This document shows positions 1 to 5,081 of a stretch of 6,897 nt of DNA, in pieces. Both the position numbers and the translations under genes were made by a program. Positions within the stretch are counted from its first letter, which is position 1, and each line of letters opens with the position of its first letter. The notes under the pieces are model-generated. The model had not been told where the DNA came from, did not search any database, and saw nothing but the letters and a program-made list of their open reading frames with translations. Location: assembly GCA_016200385.1 (NCBI GenBank), contig JACQEV010000242.1, forward strand, positions 1 through 6,897. The letters are read 5' to 3'. Source of the DNA: Candidatus Methylomirabilota bacterium. GTDB taxonomy: Bacteria > Methylomirabilota > Methylomirabilia > Methylomirabilales > Methylomirabilaceae.

Positions 1-573
1 CGTCCGCCGGGATGAGTCGACCGAGCCCCGTGAAGGGCTCGCTGGTTTGACGGCGTCGGCAGTCCTTCTTAGCAGCAGCGTCGTGACCAGGGCCAGCGCT
101 ACACCGTACACCCAGAAAAGAACCAGCAGGGAGGTGGAGGCGAGAAGCAGACCGCCTTCGAGGTCGGCTCCGAACAGCCCCCCTCCCAAAAGCGGTGAGC
201 CGATCAGGCCGAAGAGCGCCCACAGCGCCGTCCCGTAGGCGAGACCCCCGAACCAGGTGGCCATAAGGCGTTGGCGCAGGCGAACCCAGGTGAAGACCGC
301 CCCAGCGAGGGCACCGATCACCACAAAGAAGCCCACCATCCCCCAGAAGGCGAGATACTTCGCCTTCGGCCCGAACAGCCTGATGCCCAGCGAGAAGAGA
401 TCCATTGGGATCAAGGCGAACATCCGCTCCGCCATCAGCTCCGGTATCAGGGGGGTCCCGAAGGCGAATCGTCCGAGGAACATCAGTGCAGTCATAAGCA
501 GTGCCCCTACGAATCCGCCAAGCGTCCCTATGATTACACGCTGTCGATTAGAGGCATTCCGCTTCGCGTGCAT
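1..573 (-). CDS. Membrane N-terminal part of a probable molybdopterin oxidoreductase (partial, runs off left edge)
   Basis: The leftward frame is open from the ATG at 573-571 to the window edge: 191 codons, no stop, C-terminus missing. The start is preceded by AGGGGA about eight bases upstream. I see four hydrophobic segments at roughly residues 12-36, 72-97, 106-127 and 142-168. Between helices 1 and 2 lies a proline-rich amphipathic stretch with P-E-L-M-A-E-R and A-L-I-P. From memory, this pattern resembles the N-terminal membrane domain that precedes a sulfite-oxidase-like molybdopterin domain in some environmental bacteria. The charged tail after helix 4 would then link to the soluble domain, which is outside the window. 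Only the membrane part is visible, so the enzymatic assignment is an inference. It could instead be a stand-alone four-helix protein. It follows the selenoprotein gene by 85 bases in the same direction, suggesting a shared redox role. Confidence 0.6.
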   Translation of the reverse strand, partial: MHAKRNASNRQRVIIGTLGGFVGALLMTALMFLGRFAFGTPLIPELMAERMFALIPMDLFSLGIRLFGPKAKYLAFWGMVGFFVVIGALAGAVFTWVRLRQRLMATWFGGLAYGTALWALFGLIGSPLLGGGLFGADLEGGLLLASTSLLVLFWVYGVALALVTTLLLRRTADAVKPASPSRGSVDSSRRT

Positions 574-600
574 TCCCTGGTCCCCTTTATGCCTTCCGGC

Positions 601-638
601 TGAGAGGGCTCGGATTTATGCGCCGGCGGCGCCTCTCA
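601..638 (-). repeat. Nested inverted repeat between selenoprotein and membrane-oxidoreductase genes
   Basis: TGAGAGG at 601-607 is complementary to CCTCTCA at 632-638. Inside this 7-bp stem, GCGCC and GGCGC with a 3-base loop form a second small stem near 620-633. The structure lies in the 85-base gap between two leftward genes. No T-run follows on the minus strand, so it is not a classical intrinsic terminator. It may be an RNA processing or stability hairpin, or chance in GC-rich DNA. Confidence 0.35.
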
Positions 639-658
639 GTCCTGAGACCATCAAAACT

Positions 659-1186
659 TCACTCTGCAAGAAGACGGATGATCGTCTGTTCGGTGAGATC
701 GTACGCGCCCTCGCCGACGTGAGAGTATCGGAGCACCCCTTTTTTGTCAATGAGGTGCAGGGTCGGCCAGTAGCGAGTATTGTAGCTATCCCATATCGTG
801 AAGTGGTTGTCGATGGCAATTGGGTACACGATGCCGAACCGCTTCACCGCATCCTTCACGTTGTCGAGGTTCCGTTCCCAGAAGAACTCCGGAGAATGTA
901 TGCCGATGGCAACGAACCCCTTGCCCGAGTGTTTCTCGTGCCATGCCTTGACCCAAGGCAGCGTCCGCTCACAATTGATTCACCCATACGTCCAGAATTC
1001 GAGGAGCACGACCTTCCCGCGAAGCTCTTGGAGCTTGAGGGGAGGCGAATTGAGCCAGGTCGTGTTGGCCAGCTCCGGGGCGGGGCGGTCCTGCAACGGG
1101 CTTACGAAGGCCTCGCCGGGGGTCGTCAGAATACCGAGGAATGTGAGAATAAGAACAACGGCTATTAGTTGCAACGATCTAGGCAT
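659..1186 (-). CDS. Selenoprotein: exported TlpA/DipZ-like thioredoxin-fold protein with a UxxC redox motif (in-frame TGA at 982-980)
   Basis: Read through one TGA, this is a 175-residue protein. The start is taken at ATG 1186, which gives a clean signal peptide (M-P-R-S, hydrophobic core to about residue 21, likely cleavage after G-E-A near residue 26). An upstream ATG at 1240 is possible but would bury the signal. Residues 55-68 (L-R-G-K-V-V-L-L-E-F-W-T-Y-G) are the strand before the active site of TlpA-like DipZ-type redoxins. The next codon is TGA, followed by I-N-C-E-R-T-L-P. The family has C-x-N-C here, so TGA sits at the first catalytic Cys and would encode selenocysteine 69, with resolving Cys 72. 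The same frame then continues through V-A-I-G-I-H-S-P-E-F, a cis-proline W-P-T at 140-142, and G-E-G near the C-terminus, ending in a second TGA at 661-659. A bacterial SECIS-type hairpin follows the TGA. Expected role: periplasmic thiol/selenol redox chemistry. A nonsense-mutated pseudogene is less likely because the rest is undamaged. Confidence 0.9.
944..960 (-). promoter_or_regulatory. Bacterial SECIS hairpin directing selenocysteine insertion
   Basis: In the minus-strand mRNA, counting the U of the UGA as 1, bases 23-28 (UGCCUU) pair perfectly with bases 34-39 (AAGGCA). They close a five-base loop GGGUC at bases 29-33. The loop begins with G residues and lies within the 16-37-base distance from UGA that is known for bacterial SECIS elements. 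The GGUC core is also the loop core of the E. coli fdhF element, which binds SelB. The hairpin is inside the coding sequence, as expected in bacteria. Pairing and distance are seen directly; the function is inferred. Confidence 0.85.
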
Positions 1187-1237
1187 CTCGCGATTTTCCC
1201 AAAGAGCAAGTCTATCGGTTCTCTCAGCACGCTGCGA

Positions 1238-1289
1238 CATGCTGGGCCGAGGGCCGGACGGGCGCCCGGCCCTCGGGACCGTCAGCATG
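1238..1289 (-). repeat. Large GC-rich hairpin upstream of the selenoprotein gene
   Basis: An 11-bp perfect inverted repeat, CCGAGGGCCGG at 1247-1257 and CCGGCCCTCGG at 1266-1276, closes an 8-base loop. It is extended by an outer 7-bp stem, CATGCTG at 1238-1244 with CAGCATG at 1283-1289, across an asymmetric internal loop. It sits just after the stop of the small exported protein and about 50 bases before the selenoprotein start. There is no U-tract on either strand. It could be a transcription terminator of a non-canonical type, an mRNA 3'-end stabiliser or a leader structure for the selenoprotein mRNA. Confidence 0.6.
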
Positions 1290-1304
1290 ACTTCAAAACG
1301 CCCT

Positions 1305-1613
1305 CTACTTGCAGAGACCAGGGACCCAGCCGGTCGCCCGGAGAGAGTCGGGGACGCTCTTGCAATAGTTGCCCGTCGCCTTCTCCATCATCTTCATCAT
1401 GGACCCGGTGCGCTTGGTGAGCTTTTCCAGCTCGGCCTGGATCGCAGCAAGCTCTTTCTTGACCGCCATGAGGTCCTCGCCGGTCGCCTTCATCATGCCC
1501 TTGTCGGTCTCCATCATCTCTGCGGCACCCGCGGGAAGGATCGACAGCCCTGGCCCGCCAACGATCAGAACGAGCGCGGCGATGAGCCCAGCAATCATCA
1601 CGGTTCGTGCCAT
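1305..1613 (-). CDS. Small exported Met-rich protein with coiled coil and two C-terminal cysteines
   Basis: The product is 102 residues. The start at ATG 1613 is fixed by an excellent ribosome site, AAGGAGGT, six bases upstream; an in-frame start further upstream is not needed. Residues 1-31 form a signal peptide (M-A-R-T, hydrophobic 6-26, then P-A-G-A-A before E32). The mature part has Met-Met pairs at about 33-34, 40-41, 72-73 and 75-76. A Lys/Glu-rich helix with heptad spacing runs at about 46-70. The tail has two cysteines, Cys84 (N-Y-C-K) and Cys101 (G-L-C-K). I do not recognise the family. The paired cysteines and the neighbouring thioredoxin-fold selenoprotein suggest an extracytoplasmic protein with a disulfide, possibly a redox or metal partner. 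That role is only a guess from context. Confidence 0.7.
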   Translation of the reverse strand: MARTVMIAGLIAALVLIVGGPGLSILPAGAAEMMETDKGMMKATGEDLMAVKKELAAIQAELEKLTKRTGSMMKMMEKATGNYCKSVPDSLRATGWVPGLCK

Positions 1614-1835
1614 AACCTCACCTCCTTTCATGAGAAAGTTTTGTTTCTCGAAGGGAGTCAGAGGTTCCTTGGCGGATCCAACCTCGCGAAGGTCAAGCCG
1701 CAAAAAGAGGCCCCAGACCACCCTTCACTTACCTTTGACGCCGGGGGCGCAAAAAGGATTCAAGGAATCAGGATTGTCCCCACTCTGCTTTCGAGCTTGC
1801 GTAGGCTGACGGCCGGTTGTATCTTCATCGCGGAC

Positions 1836-1929
1836 ACCTAAGGCCGAACCGCGATGCTTCGGTGAATGGGACGGTGGTGTTGCACATCTCCCTGTCATTC
1901 GCCGCAAAAAGTTGATACGGCACTAGGGT
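1836..1929 (+). repeat. Degenerate attC-like site at the left end of the rightward array
   Basis: ACCTAAG at 1836-1842 matches six of seven positions of the attC R'' pattern RYYYAAC. ACTAGGG at 1922-1928 is a poor R' counterpart. Between them CGGTGAATG (1860-1868) pairs along its whole length with CATTCGCCG (1896-1904), using one G-U pair, and the pairing continues inward after extra Gs. The R' side is weak and the spacers are long, so this is either a decayed site or a chance inverted repeat. Its support is that it lies exactly where leftward genes give way to the rightward array. Confidence 0.3.
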
Positions 1930-1934
1930 CTTGT

Positions 1935-1962
1935 GGTGGCAGGCCACCGGGTCGTCACCCGG
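1935..1962 (+). repeat. Two abutting four-base-loop hairpins upstream of the EamA gene
   Basis: GGTGG (1935-1939) pairs with CCACC (1944-1948) around the loop CAGG. CCGGGT (1947-1952) pairs with ACCCGG (1957-1962) around the loop CGTC. The two stems share bases 1947-1948, so they compete at their junction. They lie 55-82 bases upstream of the transporter start. The loops do not match the ACGR loops of the guanidine-II (mini-ykkC) riboswitch. The pairing is seen; any regulatory role is unproven. Confidence 0.4.
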
Positions 1963-2016
1963 TCCGGCCAAATGGGTGATGGGCGACGGCAGACCAACGA
2001 GAAGAAGGATGAAAAT

Positions 2017-2454
2017 ATGACAACGTGGTTCTGGTATGCGATAGCGGCGGCTGTTCTTTACGGACTTCATCAGGTCTTCACAAAGCTCGCAGCCGATCGC
2101 ATATCCGACGGCCTTGGTGGATTCGTAGTGGAGGCCACAGCCACCGTAACCATAGCCATCTATCTCGCGTTCCTGTGGATGACACACACATGGACCCAAA
2201 AGGCCACCACCCCAGGAACATGGTATTCGATACTCACGGGGATTTGTGTGGGGGCAGGAACGGTGATGTTTTTCCTCCTCTTCCAAAAGGGCGGCCCACT
2301 CTCAGCGGTGCCCATGGTACTGGCGGGTGGGGCCGCGCTGATGGCAATCATCGGCCTCCTCCTTTTCGGAGAACCGGCGTCTTGGCCACGTCTCTTGGGC
2401 ATTGCTTTGTCAATCATTGGCCTCTTTCTGCTGGGTGTTTCACCAGCAAAATAA
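2017..2454 (+). CDS. Half-size EamA/DMT-superfamily transporter
   Basis: The product is 145 residues. The start at ATG 2017 is preceded by AAGGAT about seven bases upstream, and the hydrophobic helix begins directly (M-T-T-W-F-W-Y). An in-frame GTG further upstream would add a polar, non-family extension. Five membrane segments are visible at about 2-23, 33-56, 70-92, 97-117 and 123-141. The C-terminal half carries the EamA signature: G-P-L-S-A-V-P then L-F-G-E near residues 115-118, followed by a final G-x-x-L helix. Full EamA proteins have two such repeats (about 300 residues). This one has a single repeat, like the EmrE-sized members, so it would probably work as a dimer. The substrate is unknown; metabolite or drug export is typical. 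The secreted-protein gene follows after 11 bases, suggesting co-transcription. Confidence 0.85.
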   Translation: MTTWFWYAIAAAVLYGLHQVFTKLAADRISDGLGGFVVEATATVTIAIYLAFLWMTHTWTQKATTPGTWYSILTGICVGAGTVMFFLLFQKGGPLSAVPMVLAGGAALMAIIGLLLFGEPASWPRLLGIALSIIGLFLLGVSPAK

Positions 2455-2465
2455 GAGAAAGAAAA

Positions 2466-3101
2466 ATGCCCGAACGAGAGAATAGGGCTTACGTTGAAGC
2501 CGCAACGGGTTCAACGAAGCTCATTTTTAGCGTTCCGCCTGGGTTCATGCGCGCGATAATGGTTCTCTCGCTCATCCTTGCGGTCGTGCCGGAAGGCGTG
2601 CGTGCTGCGCCAGAAGGCGGCACAGCCGCGACGATCACACCTGCCGGCAGTATCGTGATACGAGGCGGAACCGTTATTCCGGCATTCCCGAAAGCTGGCG
2701 GGTGGGCCGAGTTTACGGGAAAGTCGTCCGATCGGTATGAAACTCGTCACTTCATGTATATGGTCCCAAACGAGCCCCCGGCAATCGAGCTGTATGTGGC
2801 GACGGATAGGAGGAATGAACCGCCTGATGGGGTGTTTGAGATCGGAGTAGTGACGGGATATTTTTCCGGCTTTGCTTCCAAGGCTGGGCTTAGATTTGAT
2901 GATCCAGTGTTTGAAGAGCGGTACATCGGCCCTGCCACAGTGAAGCGCACTCTGGTGAAGCTTTCGGATGACCGGCGAACACTTCGGGTCCATGCCTACA
3001 TCTATCCCCGTAAGCCCTCACTGACGTTCATAGCGATCAGAACGAAAGACGGTGCGCAAGAGGATATTGAGAGGTATCTTGCTGGAGTTGAACTGAAATG
3101 A
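2466..3101 (+). CDS. Exported protein of unknown function
   Basis: The product is 211 residues from ATG 2466, which has a weak purine-rich site (AGAAAG). A second candidate start at ATG 2547 would begin right at a good signal peptide (M-R-A-I-M-V-L-S-L-I-L-A-V-V, cleavage near V-R-A-A, residues 28-48 in the long numbering) and give 184 residues. The later start has no clear SD, so the choice is open. The mature part is beta-rich, with V-I-R-G-G-T-V-I-P near 64-72 and Y-S/T-aromatic strands. It ends in K-D-G-A-Q-E-D-I-E-R-Y-L-A-G-V-E-L, a closing amphipathic helix-plus-strand of the kind seen in PsbP/DcrB-like folds. That fold comparison is an impression only. It has no cysteines after the signal and no catalytic motif that I recognise. 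It lies 11 bases after the EamA gene and just before an attC-like site, so the two probably form one cassette. Confidence 0.75.
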   Translation: MPERENRAYVEAATGSTKLIFSVPPGFMRAIMVLSLILAVVPEGVRAAPEGGTAATITPAGSIVIRGGTVIPAFPKAGGWAEFTGKSSDRYETRHFMYMVPNEPPAIELYVATDRRNEPPDGVFEIGVVTGYFSGFASKAGLRFDDPVFEERYIGPATVKRTLVKLSDDRRTLRVHAYIYPRKPSLTFIAIRTKDGAQEDIERYLAGVELK

Positions 3102-3102
3102 G

Positions 3103-3198
3103 GCCGAACCAGCCGCTGGAGCCAACGCCTACAGCCGTCACGGCTGCTGGTTGTGCGCCGCGTGCCAGGTGCCGCGTGGCTCATCCTTGACGTGAGGC
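3103..3198 (+). repeat. attC-like recombination site after the secreted-protein gene
   Basis: GCCGAAC (3103-3109) resembles R'' and GTGAGGC (3192-3198) resembles R', each one base off the RYYYAAC / GTTRRRY pattern. Inside, TGGAGCCAACGC (3117-3128) pairs with GCGTGGCTCA (3174-3183), leaving one G and one A extrahelical on the 5' arm, a hallmark of attC sites. The apical part holds its own hairpin, CAGCCG-TCA-CGGCTG (3132-3146). The site begins immediately after the stop codon, and the next start codon is 13 bases beyond it, as in gene cassettes. The R box deviations lower certainty about activity. Confidence 0.6.
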
Positions 3199-3211
3199 CC
3201 TGAGAGGAAAC

Positions 3212-3838
3212 ATGGAAAGAAAGCGCGTCGGCATCGTGCTCTTCGAGGACATTGAGGTTCTCGATTTCTGCGGCCCTTTTGAGGTCTTTTCCGCCACTCG
3301 GCTCAGGGAGGAAAGAAGGCGCGAGGAACCCTCGCCATTCGAGGTGCACCTCGTTGCAGAAAGCGCCGATCCCGTCACGACGACCGGAGGAATGAAAGTC
3401 ATTCCCGATCACACGTTCCACACGTGTCCCAAGCTGGACATTCTTGTCGTCCCCGGGGGATGGGGCACCCGGAAGGAACTCGATAACCAAGTGATCCTCG
3501 ATTGGTTGCGTCACCGCGCGACGGAAGTCGAAACGCTGACCTCGGTGTGCACCGGCTCAATGCTTCTTGGGTTTGCAGGTCTGCTCGATGGGCGGCATGC
3601 AACAACGCATTGGCGCTCCCTTGATTGGATGCGCGATGCGTTCCCCTCTGTCACCGTTGAGTATGACCAGCACGTGGTTGAAGATGGTCGAGTGTTGACG
3701 TCCGCAGGCATTGCTGCCGGCATCGATCTGGCGCTGAAGGTTGTCGCGCGTCACTGCGGCGAGGACATTGCGCGGGCAACGGCAAGGCACATGGAATATC
3801 CATACCCTGAGAGCAATACGCGAAGAATTCAGCGATAG
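3212..3838 (+). CDS. DJ-1/PfpI-superfamily protein (GlxA/isonitrile-hydratase-like)
   Basis: The product is 208 residues. ATG 3212 has AGAGG four bases upstream. The order of motifs is that of the class I glutamine amidotransferase-like DJ-1/PfpI fold. R-V-G-I-V-L-F at 5-11 is followed by E-V-L-D-F-C-G-P-F-E-V-F at 15-26, with Asp18 and Glu24. D-I-L-V-V-P-G-G-W-G-T-R follows at 76-87. The nucleophile elbow S-V-C-T-G at 111-115 has Cys113, H133 lies in A-T-T-H-W, and L-T-S-A-G-I-A-A-G-I-D-L-A-L lies at 162-175. The C-terminal A-R-H-M-E-Y is typical of GlxA-type domains. The length matches the stand-alone domain, without a fused AraC DNA-binding region. The Cys-Thr pair and the Asp on the first helix are as in isonitrile hydratases, but the superfamily also includes deglycases and chaperones, so the substrate is uncertain. 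It is alone between two attC-like sites, a single-gene cassette. Confidence 0.88.
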   Translation: MERKRVGIVLFEDIEVLDFCGPFEVFSATRLREERRREEPSPFEVHLVAESADPVTTTGGMKVIPDHTFHTCPKLDILVVPGGWGTRKELDNQVILDWLRHRATEVETLTSVCTGSMLLGFAGLLDGRHATTHWRSLDWMRDAFPSVTVEYDQHVVEDGRVLTSAGIAAGIDLALKVVARHCGEDIARATARHMEYPYPESNTRRIQR

Positions 3839-3904
3839 GCCAAGCAGGGCAGTCAATCGGGGCGCGTCGCAGGCGGCCCGCCTCCCACCTCGTTGTCGTT
3901 AGGC
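3839..3904 (+). repeat. attC-like recombination site after the DJ-1/PfpI gene
   Basis: GTTAGGC at 3898-3904 is a perfect R' box (GTTRRRY). GCCAAGC at 3839-3845, directly after the preceding stop, is a degenerate R'' (five of seven matching its complement). CAATCGGGG (3854-3862) pairs with CCTCGTTG (3888-3895), one G-U pair, leaving a single extrahelical T, as in L''/L' boxes. Spacers are uneven (8 and 2 bases), so the fold is not ideal. The next gene starts 23 bases after R'. Confidence 0.5.
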
Positions 3905-3927
3905 TTTTTAAGCAGCAGAAGGTGAAT

Positions 3928-4446
3928 ATGCCCGATATGTTAGTTCGTCTGTATGCGCTTCCCGACCAGAACACGATACTCAAGGATGGGTATGTGGTGA
4001 GGCGTGCTGCGGCCTACGAGAAGGCCGTCATCCTTCAGTGGATCGGCCAACACTTTTCCACGCAATGGGCCAGCGAAGCGGATGTGGCCTTCTCACGGCA
4101 GCCCATATCGTGCTTTCTTGCCCTGGCTCAGGAGAGGTTAGTGGGATTCGCGTGCTACGAAGCGACATGCCTTGGGTATTTTGGTCCCGGTGGCGTGTTG
4201 GAGGCGCATCGTGGGCAGGGCCTTGGAACGAGGCTGTTGCTGGAGTGCTTGCGCGCGATGAAAGAGATGGGATACACCTATGCCATCATTGGGAGAGTTG
4301 GTCCGAAAGAATTCTACGCTAAAACCGTTGGCGCTATTGAAATACCGGACTCAACGCCCGGTATCTACACAGCTCCTCTAGACGCCTTACATCTCACATC
4401 TGATAATTTGGAGGGTGGAATGGAGACAAGAGAAAAGCGGGAATGA
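3928..4446 (+). CDS. GNAT-family N-acetyltransferase
   Basis: The product is 172 residues. ATG 3928 is preferred because AGAAGG ends about six bases upstream; GTG 3922 and ATG 3937 are also in frame. The GNAT core is clear: a strand with L-A-L-A-Q-E-R-L-V-G-F-A near 64-75; G-P-G-G-V-L-E at 86-92; the acetyl-CoA pyrophosphate loop R-G-Q-G-L-G at 95-100 with the following helix; and an F-Y-A-K segment at 129-132 with Tyr130, where GNATs often place the general acid. The acceptor substrate cannot be told from sequence. GNATs are among the commonest integron cassette products. It overlaps the HPP gene by four bases (ATGA), so the two are translationally coupled, and there is no attC between them. 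The C-terminal tail (about 155-172) is polar and looks non-conserved. Confidence 0.88.
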   Translation: MPDMLVRLYALPDQNTILKDGYVVRRAAAYEKAVILQWIGQHFSTQWASEADVAFSRQPISCFLALAQERLVGFACYEATCLGYFGPGGVLEAHRGQGLGTRLLLECLRAMKEMGYTYAIIGRVGPKEFYAKTVGAIEIPDSTPGIYTAPLDALHLTSDNLEGGMETREKRE

Positions 4447-4919
4447 CGACGAAGATTCAGAAAAATATTCGTGACCTGAGTTGGTCTGCCATTGGCGCGA
4501 CCGTGGGGATGGCCATTGCCCTCTGGTTTGTTTCAGACCGACATTCGCCTTTTCTACTCGCTTCTCTTGGAGGGTCCACCGTATTCCTTTTTGCGCTGAC
4601 TGAGGCCGAGGCGGCTCAACCGCGCGCGCTGCTCGGCGGACATCTCGGTGGAGCTTTGGTTGGAATTCTCTGTTTTCGGATATTCGGGGATGCGCCCTGG
4701 GTTTATGTTGCTGCGGTGGTGCTCACCATGGTGTTCATGGTTGTGACCCGGACGATTCACCCGCCAGCGGGGGCAAATCCGTTGTTCATGGTTCACCACC
4801 ACGCCCATTTCGGTGCACTGGTGAACCCGGTGGGTTTCGGCGTGGTGACGTTATTTCTCGTCACCATTCTGTGGAGTCGCCTTCGGCCCGGGGGAGCCTA
4901 TCCGGTCAAATGGTGGTGA
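4443..4919 (+). CDS. HPP-family integral membrane protein
   Basis: The product is 158 residues, starting inside the GNAT stop (ATGA). It has five hydrophobic segments at about 14-30, 37-52, 63-80, 85-103 and 125-143. The family's name-giving motif H-P-P-A-G-A-N-P is at 106-113. The A-S-L-G-G-S-T-V-F-L-F and A-Q-P-R-A-L-L-G-G-H-L-G-G segments (40-70) are also typical. HPP proteins are inner-membrane proteins; plant and cyanobacterial relatives have been linked to nitrite transport, but that should not be assumed here. A H-H-H-A-H cluster follows at 118-122. The length is normal for a minimal HPP domain without a CBS tail. It shares its cassette with the acetyltransferase, an unexplained pairing. 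Confidence 0.88.
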   Translation: MTTKIQKNIRDLSWSAIGATVGMAIALWFVSDRHSPFLLASLGGSTVFLFALTEAEAAQPRALLGGHLGGALVGILCFRIFGDAPWVYVAAVVLTMVFMVVTRTIHPPAGANPLFMVHHHAHFGALVNPVGFGVVTLFLVTILWSRLRPGGAYPVKWW

Positions 4920-5004
4920 AGCAAAAAGACGTTTCAGGCTTTGTTGGCAGTGCCATCCGGCGGTCATGGTCTTCCCAAGTTGGGAGGTTGCCCGCGGCTC
5001 GGCA

Positions 5005-5074
5005 GCCTGATCCGGCGATGGAGCGAATCAGCGACCGCTGGCCGCTTATCGCCAAGCCATTATGTGGCTTAGGA
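5005..5074 (+). repeat. Degenerate attC-like site after the HPP gene
   Basis: The left half shares base order and spacing with the strong site at 6703: GCCTGAT (5005-5011), two bases, then GGCGATGGAG (5013-5022). GGCGAT pairs with ATCGCC and AGCG with CGCT on the 3' arm (5044-5053), separated by an unpaired GG/T. The R' candidate GCTTAGG (5067-5073) departs from GTTRRRY and lies about eight bases further out than in the 6703 site. A small stem AAGCC...GGCTT fills that gap. The AGGAG at its end (5071-5075) also serves as the ribosome site of the next gene. The 85 bases before the site (4920-5004) show nothing I can name. Confidence 0.4.
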
Positions 5075-5081
5075 GCTCGTC

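Larger units (their letters stand above)
1614..2016. other. Divergent intergenic region between leftward redox block and rightward cassette block
   Basis: About 400 bases with no convincing gene. It should hold the promoter of the small exported protein (reading left), whose SD lies at about 1619-1627. A 6-bp inverted repeat (GAGAAA 1632-1637, TTTCTC 1644-1649) sits just upstream of that SD. An 8-bp inverted repeat, CATCGCGG 1826-1833 and CCGCGATG 1849-1856, and a degenerate attC-like fold (1836-1929) mark the probable junction where gene direction switches. I found no strong consensus promoter for either side. Confidence 0.5.

Noticed and set aside
257..1168. Long rightward open frame of about 300 codons across the left block
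   Set aside because: It is antisense to the membrane protein and the selenoprotein, both of which have recognisable family motifs and signal or membrane segments. Its translation is Arg/Pro-rich with no domain. It is a GC-rich shadow frame.
1755..1775. Intrinsic terminator reading left (GATTC-CTT-GAATC then T-run)
   Set aside because: The stem is only five mostly A/T pairs and the T-run is short. There is no gene ending here to terminate.
798..1841. Rightward open frame of 347 codons
   Set aside because: Antisense to the Sec-redoxin and the small exported protein. Low-complexity shadow with no recognisable features.
1935..1962. Guanidine-II (mini-ykkC) riboswitch
   Set aside because: Two hairpins precede a transporter of a fitting type, but the loops are CAGG and CGTC rather than ACGR and the stems share bases.
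4960..4995. Short palindrome TCCCAA-G-TTGGGA near 4974 as a terminator or operator
   Set aside because: The one-base loop cannot form a hairpin as drawn, there is no T-run, and it lies in otherwise featureless cassette sequence.
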